Virus record (IMG/VR): IMGVR_UViG_3300010399_000031
Coordinates: 124,001-188,000 of that record
DNA: 64,000 nt
Direction: 5' to 3' (one strand)
Origin: a virus
Below are positions 1 through 9,260 of this stretch, in pieces. The translations under genes and the position numbers were made by a program. The notes beneath the pieces are model-generated. The model had not been told where the DNA came from. It saw only the letters and a list, made by a program, of their open reading frames with translations, and searched no databases. Numbering within the stretch: the first letter of the stretch is position 1; every line of letters begins with the position of its first letter.

Positions 1-1
1 T

Positions 2-1078
2 ATGCTTGCAATCTTGCAAGAGATTCACAGGCTGAGGGAGAACGTAGCCCCTTATGGGCAAGATTGGAACACGTATTTCACAAGCACTGTGTCACCAAAA
101 GCAACCCTGGTGACCGATCAAGCTGGGAAAAACCAAGCCTGGGTGATGGCTGAGTCTCAGATGCGAGTTCAAGGTTACTGGGATTTGGATGGAGCGGTGG
201 AAAAAGGTGGTCGAGGCGATGATGGTGGCGAGACCTGGCTTATTACCGCAGCGTATAAGTTTCGCTACCATAAGCCTGAAGTGTGCTGGATGCGCTATCC
301 ACTGATGATCCACAATCAGTTGCTCGATCAGAAGTTTCGACCTGAACATGGGCCTTATGAGATCGAGAAACAACAGCGAACCTACCAATGGAGTACGAAG
401 ACATTTAGCTCTTTTGAGAAGGGGCGGCTTATCACCCATTTGCAAAAACGAGACGGAGTTGAGCTACCTTCGTTTGATGAGTGGTATCCGAATGAAGTTT
501 GGCCGTGGACCAAGCGACTCGCATCGATCATGCTCTACATCGATACGAATAATCCGCGACTGATTACGAATCTTATCAGTGACATCAATCCCTACACGTT
601 TGAACCCGAAGTGTTGGTGTTTTTGCAAAGCGAAGCGCCATACATGACAAAACCTTTGGCTTCGCTCATTAGTTTGACGCTTTACCAAGGTAATTCACTC
701 ATGGATCCGTCCTCGATCACCGTGGATAGTAATCTAGACGTGACGACCACGTTTGATCCGGATCTGCGACAATCGTATCATATTCGTCTGGCGTTTTACA
801 GCAACTTAGCGGTTTTGACTCCGGCTGCACGAGAGCGCTTGCAGTCGAGCTGCGGAGCAGCTGTGAAGATCTTTGACTATTTGGATCCGACGTTAAAATT
901 GCGCAATCAACTCCCGACGTGTATTATACCGGGTAACTGGTTGCCTAAACCTGGATTACAACAAATCACAGATACTTTAAACGCTGGAACCATCTCCAAG
1001 GGTAACGGTCAAACCTACGGGACCATGAAAACCGTGTCGACCGCAATCTTGATCGCCCATCGCGCAGAGAGTAAATAA
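2..1078 (+). CDS. Virion-module protein, unrecognised; probably 5'-truncated
   Basis: I do not recognise this 358-residue product. The first ATG lies one base inside the window and no ribosome site can be seen, so the true start is probably upstream. The protein is mixed alpha/beta without signal peptide or membrane helices. It ends one base before the start of the next gene, so the two are translationally coupled. It opens a run of five co-oriented genes leading into the large family of virion surface proteins. From that context it is likely a baseplate, tail or other structural component; this is inference from position only. Confidence 0.75.
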   Translation: MLAILQEIHRLRENVAPYGQDWNTYFTSTVSPKATLVTDQAGKNQAWVMAESQMRVQGYWDLDGAVEKGGRGDDGGETWLITAAYKFRYHKPEVCWMRYPLMIHNQLLDQKFRPEHGPYEIEKQQRTYQWSTKTFSSFEKGRLITHLQKRDGVELPSFDEWYPNEVWPWTKRLASIMLYIDTNNPRLITNLISDINPYTFEPEVLVFLQSEAPYMTKPLASLISLTLYQGNSLMDPSSITVDSNLDVTTTFDPDLRQSYHIRLAFYSNLAVLTPAARERLQSSCGAAVKIFDYLDPTLKLRNQLPTCIIPGNWLPKPGLQQITDTLNAGTISKGNGQTYGTMKTVSTAILIAHRAESK

Positions 1079-1079
1079 C

Positions 1080-2450
1080 ATGCCCGCAGTTCTTCAACCT
1101 GGTCCGAACACTCCGCCAACGGAGCAACCGCACCCCCCCAAGATCTACTCGGAACGCTACAAGGGTGTAACAGTTGACACCCGGTATATTCCGACCACGG
1201 CGTTACTCACTCACGTGGAAGGTTCACCATTGATGGTGAATTACTACGCACAAGTGGTGAGTCGTGATTCAGAAGTGGCGGGACAAAACGTGAATCGTTC
1301 CCCTACGATCCAACAGTATCAATTGATCAAGGGAATGGAGATCCGAGTTACGGAAGCATTAAAGTGGAGTCAAAACGACGAAACTAAACAGTTTACAGCG
1401 ACAGGTTCAGCCAACGTCTATCCGTTTTTGACACCGAATCTAGGTGACATGTTTTTGATGGATGTCGGTAGTGGTCGAGAAGGAATCATGCAGATAACCG
1501 ACACTCGGCGGTTATCTATTTTTGAAGAAGCGATTCACGAGATCGATTACACTTTCGTATCGTTTTCTGACCAGGATCAGTTGCGTTTAGCAGATCTTAA
1601 TACGAAGGTGGTGGAATCATACACCTACGCCAAAGACTTTTTGCAGTACGGACAAAATCCTGTACTGCTCGATCAAGATGCTGAAAACGTCGCGCAATTA
1701 AAGTACGCATATTCAGACATCGTTCGTCAGTATTTTAAGGAGTTTCTTTCCAATGAATACAAGACGTTGATTATCCCTGGTCAGGCGTGGGCGGTTTACG
1801 ATCACTTTCTTACCAAATTCATGCTGAAGTTTTGTACGACACTCAATTCTCCAGAAATTCAGTATTGCCGATTACTGAATGTCGATGGTGTGGACGATAT
1901 GAAAACTCCTACCTTCTGGGATATGTGTCTACAACGTAACGAAATGATCAAACGTATTCTCAACATGCGGATGAGTTTGACAGCGACTTTGTATTTTCCG
2001 TCCGATCCCATGATGGAGGGGATTCATCACTCGGGTATTCAATATGTTATCTACCCAAGTATCCCACGGCAATCGTGGGATGATGTACGCAAGATGAAAC
2101 CCCCTATTGCACTTGCTTACACCCTTACATCGGTACCATCTATTGCAGGTTCACTCGATGATCTGATCACCGATAGTTCACTTGCAGGATTACCCGATGC
2201 GGATTTACCCCTGATCAAAGACGTGCTGGTCGATGACTACTATGTTTTTAGTCAGGCGTTTTACGAGAAAGACCGACCCAATATGTCGCAGTTAGAAGCG
2301 GCCGTGTGGGATATGTTGGATCGAAACGCCGTGAGCTTGCAGTTGCTCGTCTTTTTGATCTCAACGTTGCAGACTTTCGGCGCTTTAGAGCGTTTCTACT
2401 ATACGCCCGTGATCCTCATGTTGATTCGATCACAAATCAAATCGCTGTAA
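1080..2450 (+). CDS. Virion-module protein, unrecognised (456 aa)
   Basis: Unrecognised soluble protein with a proline-rich, probably flexible N-terminus (residues 8-22) followed by a long alpha/beta region. The ATG follows the stop of the preceding gene by one base, so coupling is likely. It has no membrane segments and no enzyme motif that I can identify. Its position between two other unknowns upstream of the surface-protein expansion suggests a structural or assembly role. The C-terminus is aromatic and hydrophobic, which would fit packing inside an oligomer, but this is speculative. Confidence 0.8.
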   Translation: MPAVLQPGPNTPPTEQPHPPKIYSERYKGVTVDTRYIPTTALLTHVEGSPLMVNYYAQVVSRDSEVAGQNVNRSPTIQQYQLIKGMEIRVTEALKWSQNDETKQFTATGSANVYPFLTPNLGDMFLMDVGSGREGIMQITDTRRLSIFEEAIHEIDYTFVSFSDQDQLRLADLNTKVVESYTYAKDFLQYGQNPVLLDQDAENVAQLKYAYSDIVRQYFKEFLSNEYKTLIIPGQAWAVYDHFLTKFMLKFCTTLNSPEIQYCRLLNVDGVDDMKTPTFWDMCLQRNEMIKRILNMRMSLTATLYFPSDPMMEGIHHSGIQYVIYPSIPRQSWDDVRKMKPPIALAYTLTSVPSIAGSLDDLITDSSLAGLPDADLPLIKDVLVDDYYVFSQAFYEKDRPNMSQLEAAVWDMLDRNAVSLQLLVFLISTLQTFGALERFYYTPVILMLIRSQIKSL

Positions 2451-2474
2451 TCAATCAAATAGTTGGAGCTAATC

Positions 2475-3167
2475 ATGAGTCAACTGGGTCAATTTGAACC
2501 GCCTGAGTTCGTTCCGATGCAAGAATCAGGTCCCAATCCGTTCACCCCAACCAGTGGTAATACGGGTGGGACTTGGGTGCCCGAGGAACAACAAACGGCA
2601 ACATGGCGTATCTTTAACAAACTCTATAAGTGTCGTATTTCAGTTTTCCAGACACGCTCGCTCGATGACATTCAGTTTTTTGGAGTGTCTATTTCAGGCG
2701 ATCGAGAGTTTGATGCAACCATGCGAAGTGAAAACCGCCTGTATTACAAGACGGTGGCCCAGATGCTCATGTACTTCAAAAACGACGTAACGGTTGGTTT
2801 GTTCGATGTGCGTGATTCAAAGTTGATCTACGATGACTGTCGTGACCATATGGCTACATGGCAGCGGGTGCTTTTAAAGTCTCCGAACATTAAACCCTCG
2901 CAGGGTACGCTCGACCAACTTCAGCTACTGGATAAATTTGCAGCGACGGTTTATCCACATGCTGCACCGCTTTATACCCAAGAGTTCACTGAATCGGTTC
3001 TTTTGCGGCGCTTCAATGCGGTGGGTTTTGGTAATCTTGGGTTACCTTCGGCGGCGTCTATCCCTGAGGCACCTGAACCGGTGGTTGAGCAAGCCTATTC
3101 ACCACCGTCGCACGATTCGTTTGCAGACGTGTTTGCAAAAAAGCGCAATAATTGGCGGGGAGAATAA
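2475..3167 (+). CDS. Virion-module protein, unrecognised (230 aa)
   Basis: The start chosen is the ATG that follows a GGAG at 2465-2468. An in-frame TTG 12 bases earlier would place the ribosome site inside the gene. The protein has a low-complexity, Pro/Gln/Asn-rich N-terminus (about residues 1-35), a folded middle, and a Pro-rich C-terminal tail (about 190-220). The ordered core between disordered arms resembles small adaptor or baseplate wedge proteins, but no family is recognised. It ends directly before the next start codon. Confidence 0.78.
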   Translation: MSQLGQFEPPEFVPMQESGPNPFTPTSGNTGGTWVPEEQQTATWRIFNKLYKCRISVFQTRSLDDIQFFGVSISGDREFDATMRSENRLYYKTVAQMLMYFKNDVTVGLFDVRDSKLIYDDCRDHMATWQRVLLKSPNIKPSQGTLDQLQLLDKFAATVYPHAAPLYTQEFTESVLLRRFNAVGFGNLGLPSAASIPEAPEPVVEQAYSPPSHDSFADVFAKKRNNWRGE

Positions 3168-4562
3168 ATGGACATCCAAGATTCCGCACTGTATCGCGAG
3201 ATCAACGCTATCCTCAGTAGCGGGGTTAAGCCCGTACACTTCGCATGGGCGGCAACAGTGCACGCGAATGGGAAGAACATTCGGGCGATGAAGTTAAGAG
3301 AGATGGACATTCAGCGCGACTATGAAGTTAACTATTCGGATGACATCCATGTTCTATTGGTATTTCCAGCGGGGGATTTCTGGGCCGATATTTACCCGTA
3401 CCATGATAACCTGGAGGTGACGATCTATAAGTACCCTTTATCCGAGGTTGGAGATGCCGCTGATAATAGTTCACCGGTGCAAACTGAACGCTACAAAGCG
3501 ATCTTAAGTATCGGTGATAATGGTTCTCCTTTGTTGGAGAACACGGGCGCCAATAATGATACGCGCGATACGCTCAATTTGAAAGACTTCGTACCAGTGG
3601 AGTTTCAGCTGATTGATCGCTCTCTTTACCAGATGCGGATGATGGAAGTCGGTAATAACTTTCGCAACTGTACAGTCGAGCAAGCACTAAGAGCGATTAT
3701 GACCAGTGAGTCTCAGAAGGTCATCGTCGATCAACAGCGAGTCAATCAAGGGGTGGAGATGGTACCGGCTAATAACCAAACCGTCCGTTCCACTGTCAGT
3801 ATTCCGCAAGGTACAGCTCTGACCGATGTTCCCGCTTGGATTCATCAAAAGTGCGGGGGAGTTTATAGTGCAGGCTTTGGGTACTACCTTCAAAACAATC
3901 ATTGGTATATCTATCCGTGTTATGATCCTACGCGAGTCAATAAAACCGCACCGGCTCTCACGATCATCAATCTACCAAAAAACCGCTTTGTTGGAATAGA
4001 ACGCACTTATCGACTTGATGGAAGTAATTTGGTGGTCCTTGCCACAGGAGACGTTAAATTTCGCGATCGCTCCAATGCCATGCAGTTAAACCGTGGTAAC
4101 GGGGTGCGCTTTGTGGCGGCCGACGAGTTGATTGACAGCTGGGTGACGGTTAAAAACGGCATTCCCATTGCCTCTCGTGGTAAGGTGACAACGGAGGTGA
4201 TGACCACTGCGCGCCCTGACGGAATTAATAATGCACGTGTCAGCCCCCGTGCGATCAATGCTAATCCGTTTGTGGAATATTCGGATATGGCAGCCAGAAA
4301 TGGTTCGCCGTTTGCACTCACCTGGGAGAACTCAGACCCCAGTTTAATTACGCCAGGTATGCTGGCGGTGGTAGTGTATCAGGACGGTGAATCTATCTCG
4401 CAAGTGTATGGCGTAGTGTTAAAGTCCCATACTTTTGTACGAATGCAAGGCAGCGGGATGACTAGTTCTCGACACGCAACTGATACCGCCATCTCGATTT
4501 TTGTGCAACGACCCTTGGGTAACGGTGATAATACCGGCCAAGGAGTGATCACTCTATCGTGA
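3168..4562 (+). CDS. Putative baseplate/tail hub-like virion protein (464 aa)
   Basis: The ATG abuts the previous stop (TAA then ATG). The sequence is beta-rich with alternating hydrophobic residues and many Asn/Gly turns, as in barrel-type baseplate hub proteins. Around residues 50-130 it reads like an extended sheet domain, and 290-440 has a second sheet region. No catalytic motif is visible. A hub or tail-tip role is inferred from composition and from its place before the surface proteins; it could equally be another virion protein. Confidence 0.72.
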   Translation: MDIQDSALYREINAILSSGVKPVHFAWAATVHANGKNIRAMKLREMDIQRDYEVNYSDDIHVLLVFPAGDFWADIYPYHDNLEVTIYKYPLSEVGDAADNSSPVQTERYKAILSIGDNGSPLLENTGANNDTRDTLNLKDFVPVEFQLIDRSLYQMRMMEVGNNFRNCTVEQALRAIMTSESQKVIVDQQRVNQGVEMVPANNQTVRSTVSIPQGTALTDVPAWIHQKCGGVYSAGFGYYLQNNHWYIYPCYDPTRVNKTAPALTIINLPKNRFVGIERTYRLDGSNLVVLATGDVKFRDRSNAMQLNRGNGVRFVAADELIDSWVTVKNGIPIASRGKVTTEVMTTARPDGINNARVSPRAINANPFVEYSDMAARNGSPFALTWENSDPSLITPGMLAVVVYQDGESISQVYGVVLKSHTFVRMQGSGMTSSRHATDTAISIFVQRPLGNGDNTGQGVITLS

Positions 4563-4572
4563 AAGGTGATGT

Positions 4573-5448
4573 ATGAAGTTCCATGAGAAAGTCCAAGAAT
4601 TGCACAGCATGATTAATTCATGGTATCTGGATGTCCGACATGAATTAAATATGTCGGAATTGCCGCCGAGTTTGCTGACTCATCTCATGGCTCCTTCCTC
4701 TGTTGTCAAAGTTAGGGATAACCAAAAAGTAAGAAATGGTTTTTACACTTCCATGGATGGAAGTGTGCAGGTAAATGTGCTTTCGCAAGATTTAAGCACA
4801 GGACTCATTGTGTTGGAGATGACGGGTGACGTATCAGAAAATACCGATGAGCGTTTTCAGACAATGAGTCCAGGGGTGTTTTTCACGCTATTTAAACCCA
4901 ACGATAGCGGAACGTATCAAAAAGAAGAAATGTTGACTTTGATCAACGAGTCGAAAGCTCAACCTGAAGCAACGCGCCGCCACCTTCAAAAAGAGCGTGA
5001 AGAGTCATTTAGTTGGAATGCCGTGATCACTTCGCACGGTAAGATGGCTGAACGCTATTCCGAACTATATGACTCTATTTTGAAAGAAAACAAAGAAACC
5101 GTTAAATCGGACTATTTGGAGTTTTTGTTTCTGACATTTATTCTAGGGGCACACCTAGGGTTCTCTCCCCGTCACCACTTTCATGCATTGTATTCTAGTT
5201 TGTTTGCTCTGACCGATAGCACGCTAGAGCAGTGTAAGCTCACGCAGAAATACTACGATGAGCAACTCGTCGAGACCACTTACGAGGAGTTTCGATTATA
5301 CGATCCGATTTTGGAGTTCGCTCCAGTAGTGTCGTATTTCGTGGTGATGTCCACCAAGGATCAGACGGGTTTGGATAAAGTATTTTATCCCAAGGGATGT
5401 TTCATGCCGTCTCACTCGGTGGTGAGTAATCTATTACAACGGGCCTAA
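4573..5448 (+). CDS. Virion-module protein, unrecognised, helical (291 aa)
   Basis: Unrecognised. The sequence is largely alpha-helical in its C-terminal two thirds and has no signal peptide. The ribosome site GAAAGGTG lies 6 bases before the ATG. It is the last gene before the family A expansion, and a 43-base gap with no clear terminator separates them, so it is probably co-transcribed. No motif gives a biochemical role. Confidence 0.75.
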   Translation: MKFHEKVQELHSMINSWYLDVRHELNMSELPPSLLTHLMAPSSVVKVRDNQKVRNGFYTSMDGSVQVNVLSQDLSTGLIVLEMTGDVSENTDERFQTMSPGVFFTLFKPNDSGTYQKEEMLTLINESKAQPEATRRHLQKEREESFSWNAVITSHGKMAERYSELYDSILKENKETVKSDYLEFLFLTFILGAHLGFSPRHHFHALYSSLFALTDSTLEQCKLTQKYYDEQLVETTYEEFRLYDPILEFAPVVSYFVVMSTKDQTGLDKVFYPKGCFMPSHSVVSNLLQRA

Positions 5449-5491
5449 AGTCATTTCTATGATCTAGTTTTCATTTTTACGTGGAAATACC

Positions 5492-6025
5492 ATGGGCGAC
5501 AGTACCACTCCTTACGCTGGTTTGAGCGACCAGCGACTCACCGACCTCGTTAACCTGGATAATACCACGACATTGCGAGTGGGGGTGGACTTCACGTTTG
5601 GTCCTCCCCAACCGTATAGCGACGGTAGTGGTCGCAATACCCAGGTAACACTTTATCCTAAAGCGGGAAGTATCTGGTCGAAACCCGAGACCATCCACTA
5701 CACGCGGCTTTCATTGCAAGTGTTAAGAGAGTTGCCAAGTGGATGGGTGAACCCCGTACTAATTACTAGTGCGCCGTTCACGTTAAACGATGTACTCGAT
5801 TCGATCAATACCGCATTGGGACTTAACCTCACAACTGATGAAATCGTTAATGTTCAGTACGATGGCGTGCAACCCACGTATCGGCTTCCCATTAATGAAG
5901 AAGTATCATTGGGTTGGATAGATTCGGATTATGTTTTCCCTGCGATTTTCGCAGATATTGATATCCCCCTCGCCAGTGCTATCCAACAGACAGCACTGAG
6001 TGGGCTCACGTATATTCAGCCGTAA
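5492..6025 (+). CDS. Family A virion surface-type protein 1 (single domain, 177 aa)
   Basis: First of a long paralogous series in this window, here called family A. Shared landmarks, in order: a short helix with an L-V/L-N-x-x-N pattern, a GRNTQVTL-type strand, a Y-x-R-hydrophobic segment about residue 65-75, an INTALGLNLTTDEIVNV helix-turn region, a short W-containing strand, and the ending LSGLTYIQP. The pattern is beta-sandwich-like with no catalytic residues. Tandem amplification and position point to exposed tail or capsid decoration proteins; the exact virion location is unknown. It lacks the C-terminal HYN domain of later members. Confidence 0.82.
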   Translation: MGDSTTPYAGLSDQRLTDLVNLDNTTTLRVGVDFTFGPPQPYSDGSGRNTQVTLYPKAGSIWSKPETIHYTRLSLQVLRELPSGWVNPVLITSAPFTLNDVLDSINTALGLNLTTDEIVNVQYDGVQPTYRLPINEEVSLGWIDSDYVFPAIFADIDIPLASAIQQTALSGLTYIQP

Positions 6026-6107
6026 TTTTCCCTGTTTCGTCTAAAATTTCAGTGCATTGTATGCATTGAGTTCTCGCAAAGTTCCCCTTTTCTCCCAGGG
6101 ATTAATC

Positions 6108-6659
6108 ATGGCAAACATCGTCACCGACTTCACTAAGTCGGCTCAGCAAATCATCATTGATTTGGTGAACAACGACAATTCGCTCGCACTTACGCCGGCG
6201 AAGGTCACGTTCGGCGCACCGACGGCTGCAACGGTCGGTGGCAGCGTTACGCGCGACACCGATTTGACTCTTACAGCCGTGTCGGGTTCAGGTTACAGCG
6301 GTAGTGCAACGATTCACTATAATCGAGTGGATCTGGCTTCGGTACCGGGTGCTCGTTCGACGATCTTCCCGATCGGTGCTGCCGTAAACATTTCTGATCT
6401 CATCGCCGAGATCAATGCAGCGTACGGGATCAATCTCTCGAATACGGCCGACACCGCGCACAAAGACTTTGTCGATGGCCCACTACCAACCTTTTCAGGT
6501 ACGGCCAACGAACAACATCAGTTTCAACTGGCCGCTGACGCCGACTCACTCGTCTGGGAAAACAGTGTACAACTCACCGTACAGGCCAACGATATTCCGC
6601 TTTCGACAGCGATCACGAACCCGACGTTGAACGGTTTGACTTACGTGCAACCGTCGTAA
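6108..6659 (+). CDS. Family A virion surface-type protein 2 (single domain, 183 aa)
   Basis: Start set at the ATG after AGGGA (6099-6103); the longer frame from 6057 has no ribosome site and no family similarity. It carries all family A landmarks: LVNNDNS near the N-terminus, FGAPTAATV, a YSG...IHYNRVDL segment, INAAYGINLS, and the ending LNGLTYVQPS. It is the most GC-rich and Thr/Ala-rich family member, with a codon choice suggesting high expression, and it is followed by a strong intrinsic terminator. That is consistent with a highly abundant virion protein; the abundance is inference. Confidence 0.85.
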   Translation: MANIVTDFTKSAQQIIIDLVNNDNSLALTPAKVTFGAPTAATVGGSVTRDTDLTLTAVSGSGYSGSATIHYNRVDLASVPGARSTIFPIGAAVNISDLIAEINAAYGINLSNTADTAHKDFVDGPLPTFSGTANEQHQFQLAADADSLVWENSVQLTVQANDIPLSTAITNPTLNGLTYVQPS

Positions 6660-6697
6660 CGGTTAATCCGGCGAAAAGCGACTTTCGACCTGGACGA

Positions 6698-6723
6698 GGG
6701 AGGGCTCCGTGCCCTCCCTTTTT
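6698..6723 (+). terminator. Intrinsic terminator after family A protein 2
   Basis: Perfect 8-bp stem GGGAGGGC / GCCCTCCC with a 5-base loop, followed by TTTTT. It separates the first two single-domain family A genes from the rest. Confidence 0.9.
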
Positions 6724-6741
6724 ATTTGTTTAGGGGCACCT

Positions 6742-7542
6742 ATGTCATTGTTACCGGCGACACCAAAAGAGGTCGTGTTGTCGCTGATTGATCAGCAAAA
6801 CACACTACCGACTCCTTTGACTGAGGAGAACTTGTATTTTGGCGCAGCGCGACTCGATACCGATGGGGTGACGACAATACTACCTGTCACAGCGATGCTG
6901 GGCGGGCAGTATGTCGGGTATCGTAATCTCACGTACAAACGAATCAATCTGTCACAGATTTTCGATGTCGCACCGGTTGTTCAGGATGTGGGCGGCCCCA
7001 CCCTGTATTCGATGCTCGATGTCGTCAATAAGAATTTAGGGATGAATTTCACCACGGATGACGTGGTCGATACCAACATCGCCGACTTAAATGCCGGCGA
7101 GCAAGTGAACATCAACATGGTGGCCAAGGCTGGCTCAGCGGGATACATCGGTTCGTTTTTCTTCCGGTTTATCCGCCTGTTTGTCACCTTCTCAACCGTC
7201 ATCAAAAATACCACGCTTAATGCTCTGGTATATCCGGCACATCCGGATCTTGTCAACAGCAAGCGCAATATTGCGATGATGATGTGGGATCACGATTTTA
7301 GCGCTGACATCGCGTCGCTGGGTGTGCGTAACAATACGTGGGTCAATCAAACAGCCGTGGCCACTCTCATGCAGGATTTTGGCATCACAGATTGGCCTGC
7401 TCCCCAGGTCAATGGCGTGTCGGATTACGCGACTGCGAATTATCCGGGATCGAACACCAAGTTCCAGCGCGTAGTGGTGCAAAAGGGCGTGAGTGGTGTG
7501 GATTATGCGGGAGACGCGCTCTTCCACTACAACCCATCCTAA
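6742..7542 (+). CDS. Family A virion surface-type protein 3 (two domains, 266 aa)
   Basis: Start set at the ATG 8 bases after AGGGGC; the longer frame from 6709 would begin inside the upstream terminator. The N-terminal domain (about 1-165) has the family landmarks, including the Y-V-G-Y...YKRINLS segment, NKNLGMNFTTDDVVD and LNALVYPAHPD. An added C-terminal domain (about 180-266) begins MMWDHDFSADI and ends ALFHYNPS. This D-F-S...H-Y-N domain recurs in the next members. Function is unknown; it is presumably a virion surface protein. Confidence 0.85.
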   Translation: MSLLPATPKEVVLSLIDQQNTLPTPLTEENLYFGAARLDTDGVTTILPVTAMLGGQYVGYRNLTYKRINLSQIFDVAPVVQDVGGPTLYSMLDVVNKNLGMNFTTDDVVDTNIADLNAGEQVNINMVAKAGSAGYIGSFFFRFIRLFVTFSTVIKNTTLNALVYPAHPDLVNSKRNIAMMMWDHDFSADIASLGVRNNTWVNQTAVATLMQDFGITDWPAPQVNGVSDYATANYPGSNTKFQRVVVQKGVSGVDYAGDALFHYNPS

Positions 7543-7551
7543 GGATTCGAA

Positions 7552-8409
7552 ATGGCGCTTTTTCCTGATCCGCTTACCAGTATTTTTGCGGCAATTGACA
7601 CGCAAAATGGGATTACGTTGGATCCAACACAGTACAGTGTCGGGACTCCAACACCCAACAATGATGCAACGGGGGTGACCAACACATCGCTTACGCTCAC
7701 CCCCAACACTTCGCAATGTCCGTACACGGGAGCCGTGACGGTGAATTATTTCCGCTGGCAGTTAACGGATTTAGCCAAACAACTCCCTTTGCCTTTGAAG
7801 TTCAATGGATTGTCATCTTCGCTTCAGATGGCGCTTAAGATGAACGACTACTACGGTACCAACTTTAGCGCTGCCGACATCATCGATAATGCGGTGACAG
7901 TCGCTGGAGATGGTAGCGGAACTTTGACTTTGACGGCGCAGTCGACCTCACTTGGTTGGGTTGGATCAGTGGATCTACCGTTTATCTTGGGTAACTTCGA
8001 TCTATCCACGATCATCACAACCGTTGCTTTGCCGGGTTTGGTTTATCCGGACCGCGATGCAACTCGTCCGTTCGCGGAGATGTACTCTTACTGGCGCGAT
8101 TTCAGCCCTCAGGAGAGCTTGCTGGTTAGTCACACGAGCGCTGATACGGATTTGACTGACATCGCCACAGCGCTCACGCAAAGTGCGAATAACGCACAAG
8201 TAACGTGGGTCACCAGCGGCGCCTCTCGTTATTCTTTGGCCAATGCAAGTATCACGTACAACGGGACAACTGCCGGTTATCCAACGTATTCCAACGGCGA
8301 CTCGCAGGTCAACCTCGATTACACCAACGTAATGGTCGTGCAACTCGATCCGACGGAAAATACCGGCTATTCGGGTAGTCTTTTCATGCACTACAATGTG
8401 CCGCTCTAG
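7552..8409 (+). CDS. Family A virion surface-type protein 4 (two domains, 285 aa)
   Basis: Two-domain member. The N-terminal domain contains the VNYFRWQLTDL segment (family Y-x-R position), NDYYGTNFSAADIIDNAV, LGWVGSVDLPF and LPGLVYPD. The C-terminal domain runs from YSYWRDFSP to SLFMHYNVPL. The gap to the upstream gene is 9 bases with a weak GGAT-type ribosome site, so the cluster is one operon. Divergence from neighbours is high in the strands and loops but landmark spacing is kept, as expected for diversified binding proteins (inference). Confidence 0.85.
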   Translation: MALFPDPLTSIFAAIDTQNGITLDPTQYSVGTPTPNNDATGVTNTSLTLTPNTSQCPYTGAVTVNYFRWQLTDLAKQLPLPLKFNGLSSSLQMALKMNDYYGTNFSAADIIDNAVTVAGDGSGTLTLTAQSTSLGWVGSVDLPFILGNFDLSTIITTVALPGLVYPDRDATRPFAEMYSYWRDFSPQESLLVSHTSADTDLTDIATALTQSANNAQVTWVTSGASRYSLANASITYNGTTAGYPTYSNGDSQVNLDYTNVMVVQLDPTENTGYSGSLFMHYNVPL

Positions 8410-8418
8410 GAGTGAGGT

Positions 8419-9258
8419 ATGACGAACGTCTTTACCCTCTCGGAGCAAAAGCTGACGGATTTGCTTAACATCAGCAATTTGCCGCCGAAATTGTTTGATA
8501 ATACGCGTCTCGTGTATGGTGCACCTCAATCGGTGGTGGGTAGTGGTTATGATACGCAGGTGGTGGCTACCGGTATTCCAGGTCGAGGGTATTACGGAGA
8601 CCAAACGATCAATTACACGCGCATCGATCTTTCGGTGTTGCAAAGTAAGGTGAGTTTATTTGATGTCAACCCCTTTACGGTTGCTTCGATTGTCGCCATG
8701 ATCAATGCGCAGTACGAGACGTTTTTGGAAGTCTCAGACTTGGTTCCACCTAGCATCCCAAGCCTCACCCAAGGTGGCGCTGCCGGCACAGTCACGCTCA
8801 CAGCTGAGTCAACTTCCATCGGCTGGCAAGGTACGGTGGATATCACCATCACGTATGGCAAACCACCTTTGACATCGGTAATTGGGAGTAAGACACTGAA
8901 CACGTTAAAGTGGGCAGACTACCCCTATCGTAACGGATTGGAGATGCTCTGGAATACGGACTTTACGTCCTATCGAGATGCGTTGGTTGTGAAATATTAC
9001 CAAGCCAGCCCGATCTACCTGTCGTTTAATGGTTTCACTGATTACGAGAAGATTTCGGATATCTGCATCCAACTGGGCATCCCGTGGTTTCCAGCGCCTG
9101 GTTGGAATCAACAGGTCTCGGATCACGCAACGGCAGACGTTCCTGGATCGAACACCGTATTTGATCGCGTGGTGGTGATGGCACCCGTTCAAGGGGGGTT
9201 TTTCCGTACCTACGACGGTGCACTCTATTTCCACTACAATAACTTTGACAAGGCTTGA
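8419..9258 (+). CDS. Family A virion surface-type protein 5 (two domains, 279 aa)
   Basis: The ribosome site AGGAGTGAGG precedes the ATG. Landmarks: LLNISN, INYTRIDLS, MINAQYETFLEVSDLV, SIGWQGTVDIT, LNTLKWADYP, then the C-terminal domain from LWNTDFTSYRDAL to GALYFHYNNF. The stop overlaps the AAAATG of the next gene closely. Function is unknown beyond likely virion exposure. Confidence 0.85.
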   Translation: MTNVFTLSEQKLTDLLNISNLPPKLFDNTRLVYGAPQSVVGSGYDTQVVATGIPGRGYYGDQTINYTRIDLSVLQSKVSLFDVNPFTVASIVAMINAQYETFLEVSDLVPPSIPSLTQGGAAGTVTLTAESTSIGWQGTVDITITYGKPPLTSVIGSKTLNTLKWADYPYRNGLEMLWNTDFTSYRDALVVKYYQASPIYLSFNGFTDYEKISDICIQLGIPWFPAPGWNQQVSDHATADVPGSNTVFDRVVVMAPVQGGFFRTYDGALYFHYNNFDKA

Positions 9259-9260
9259 AA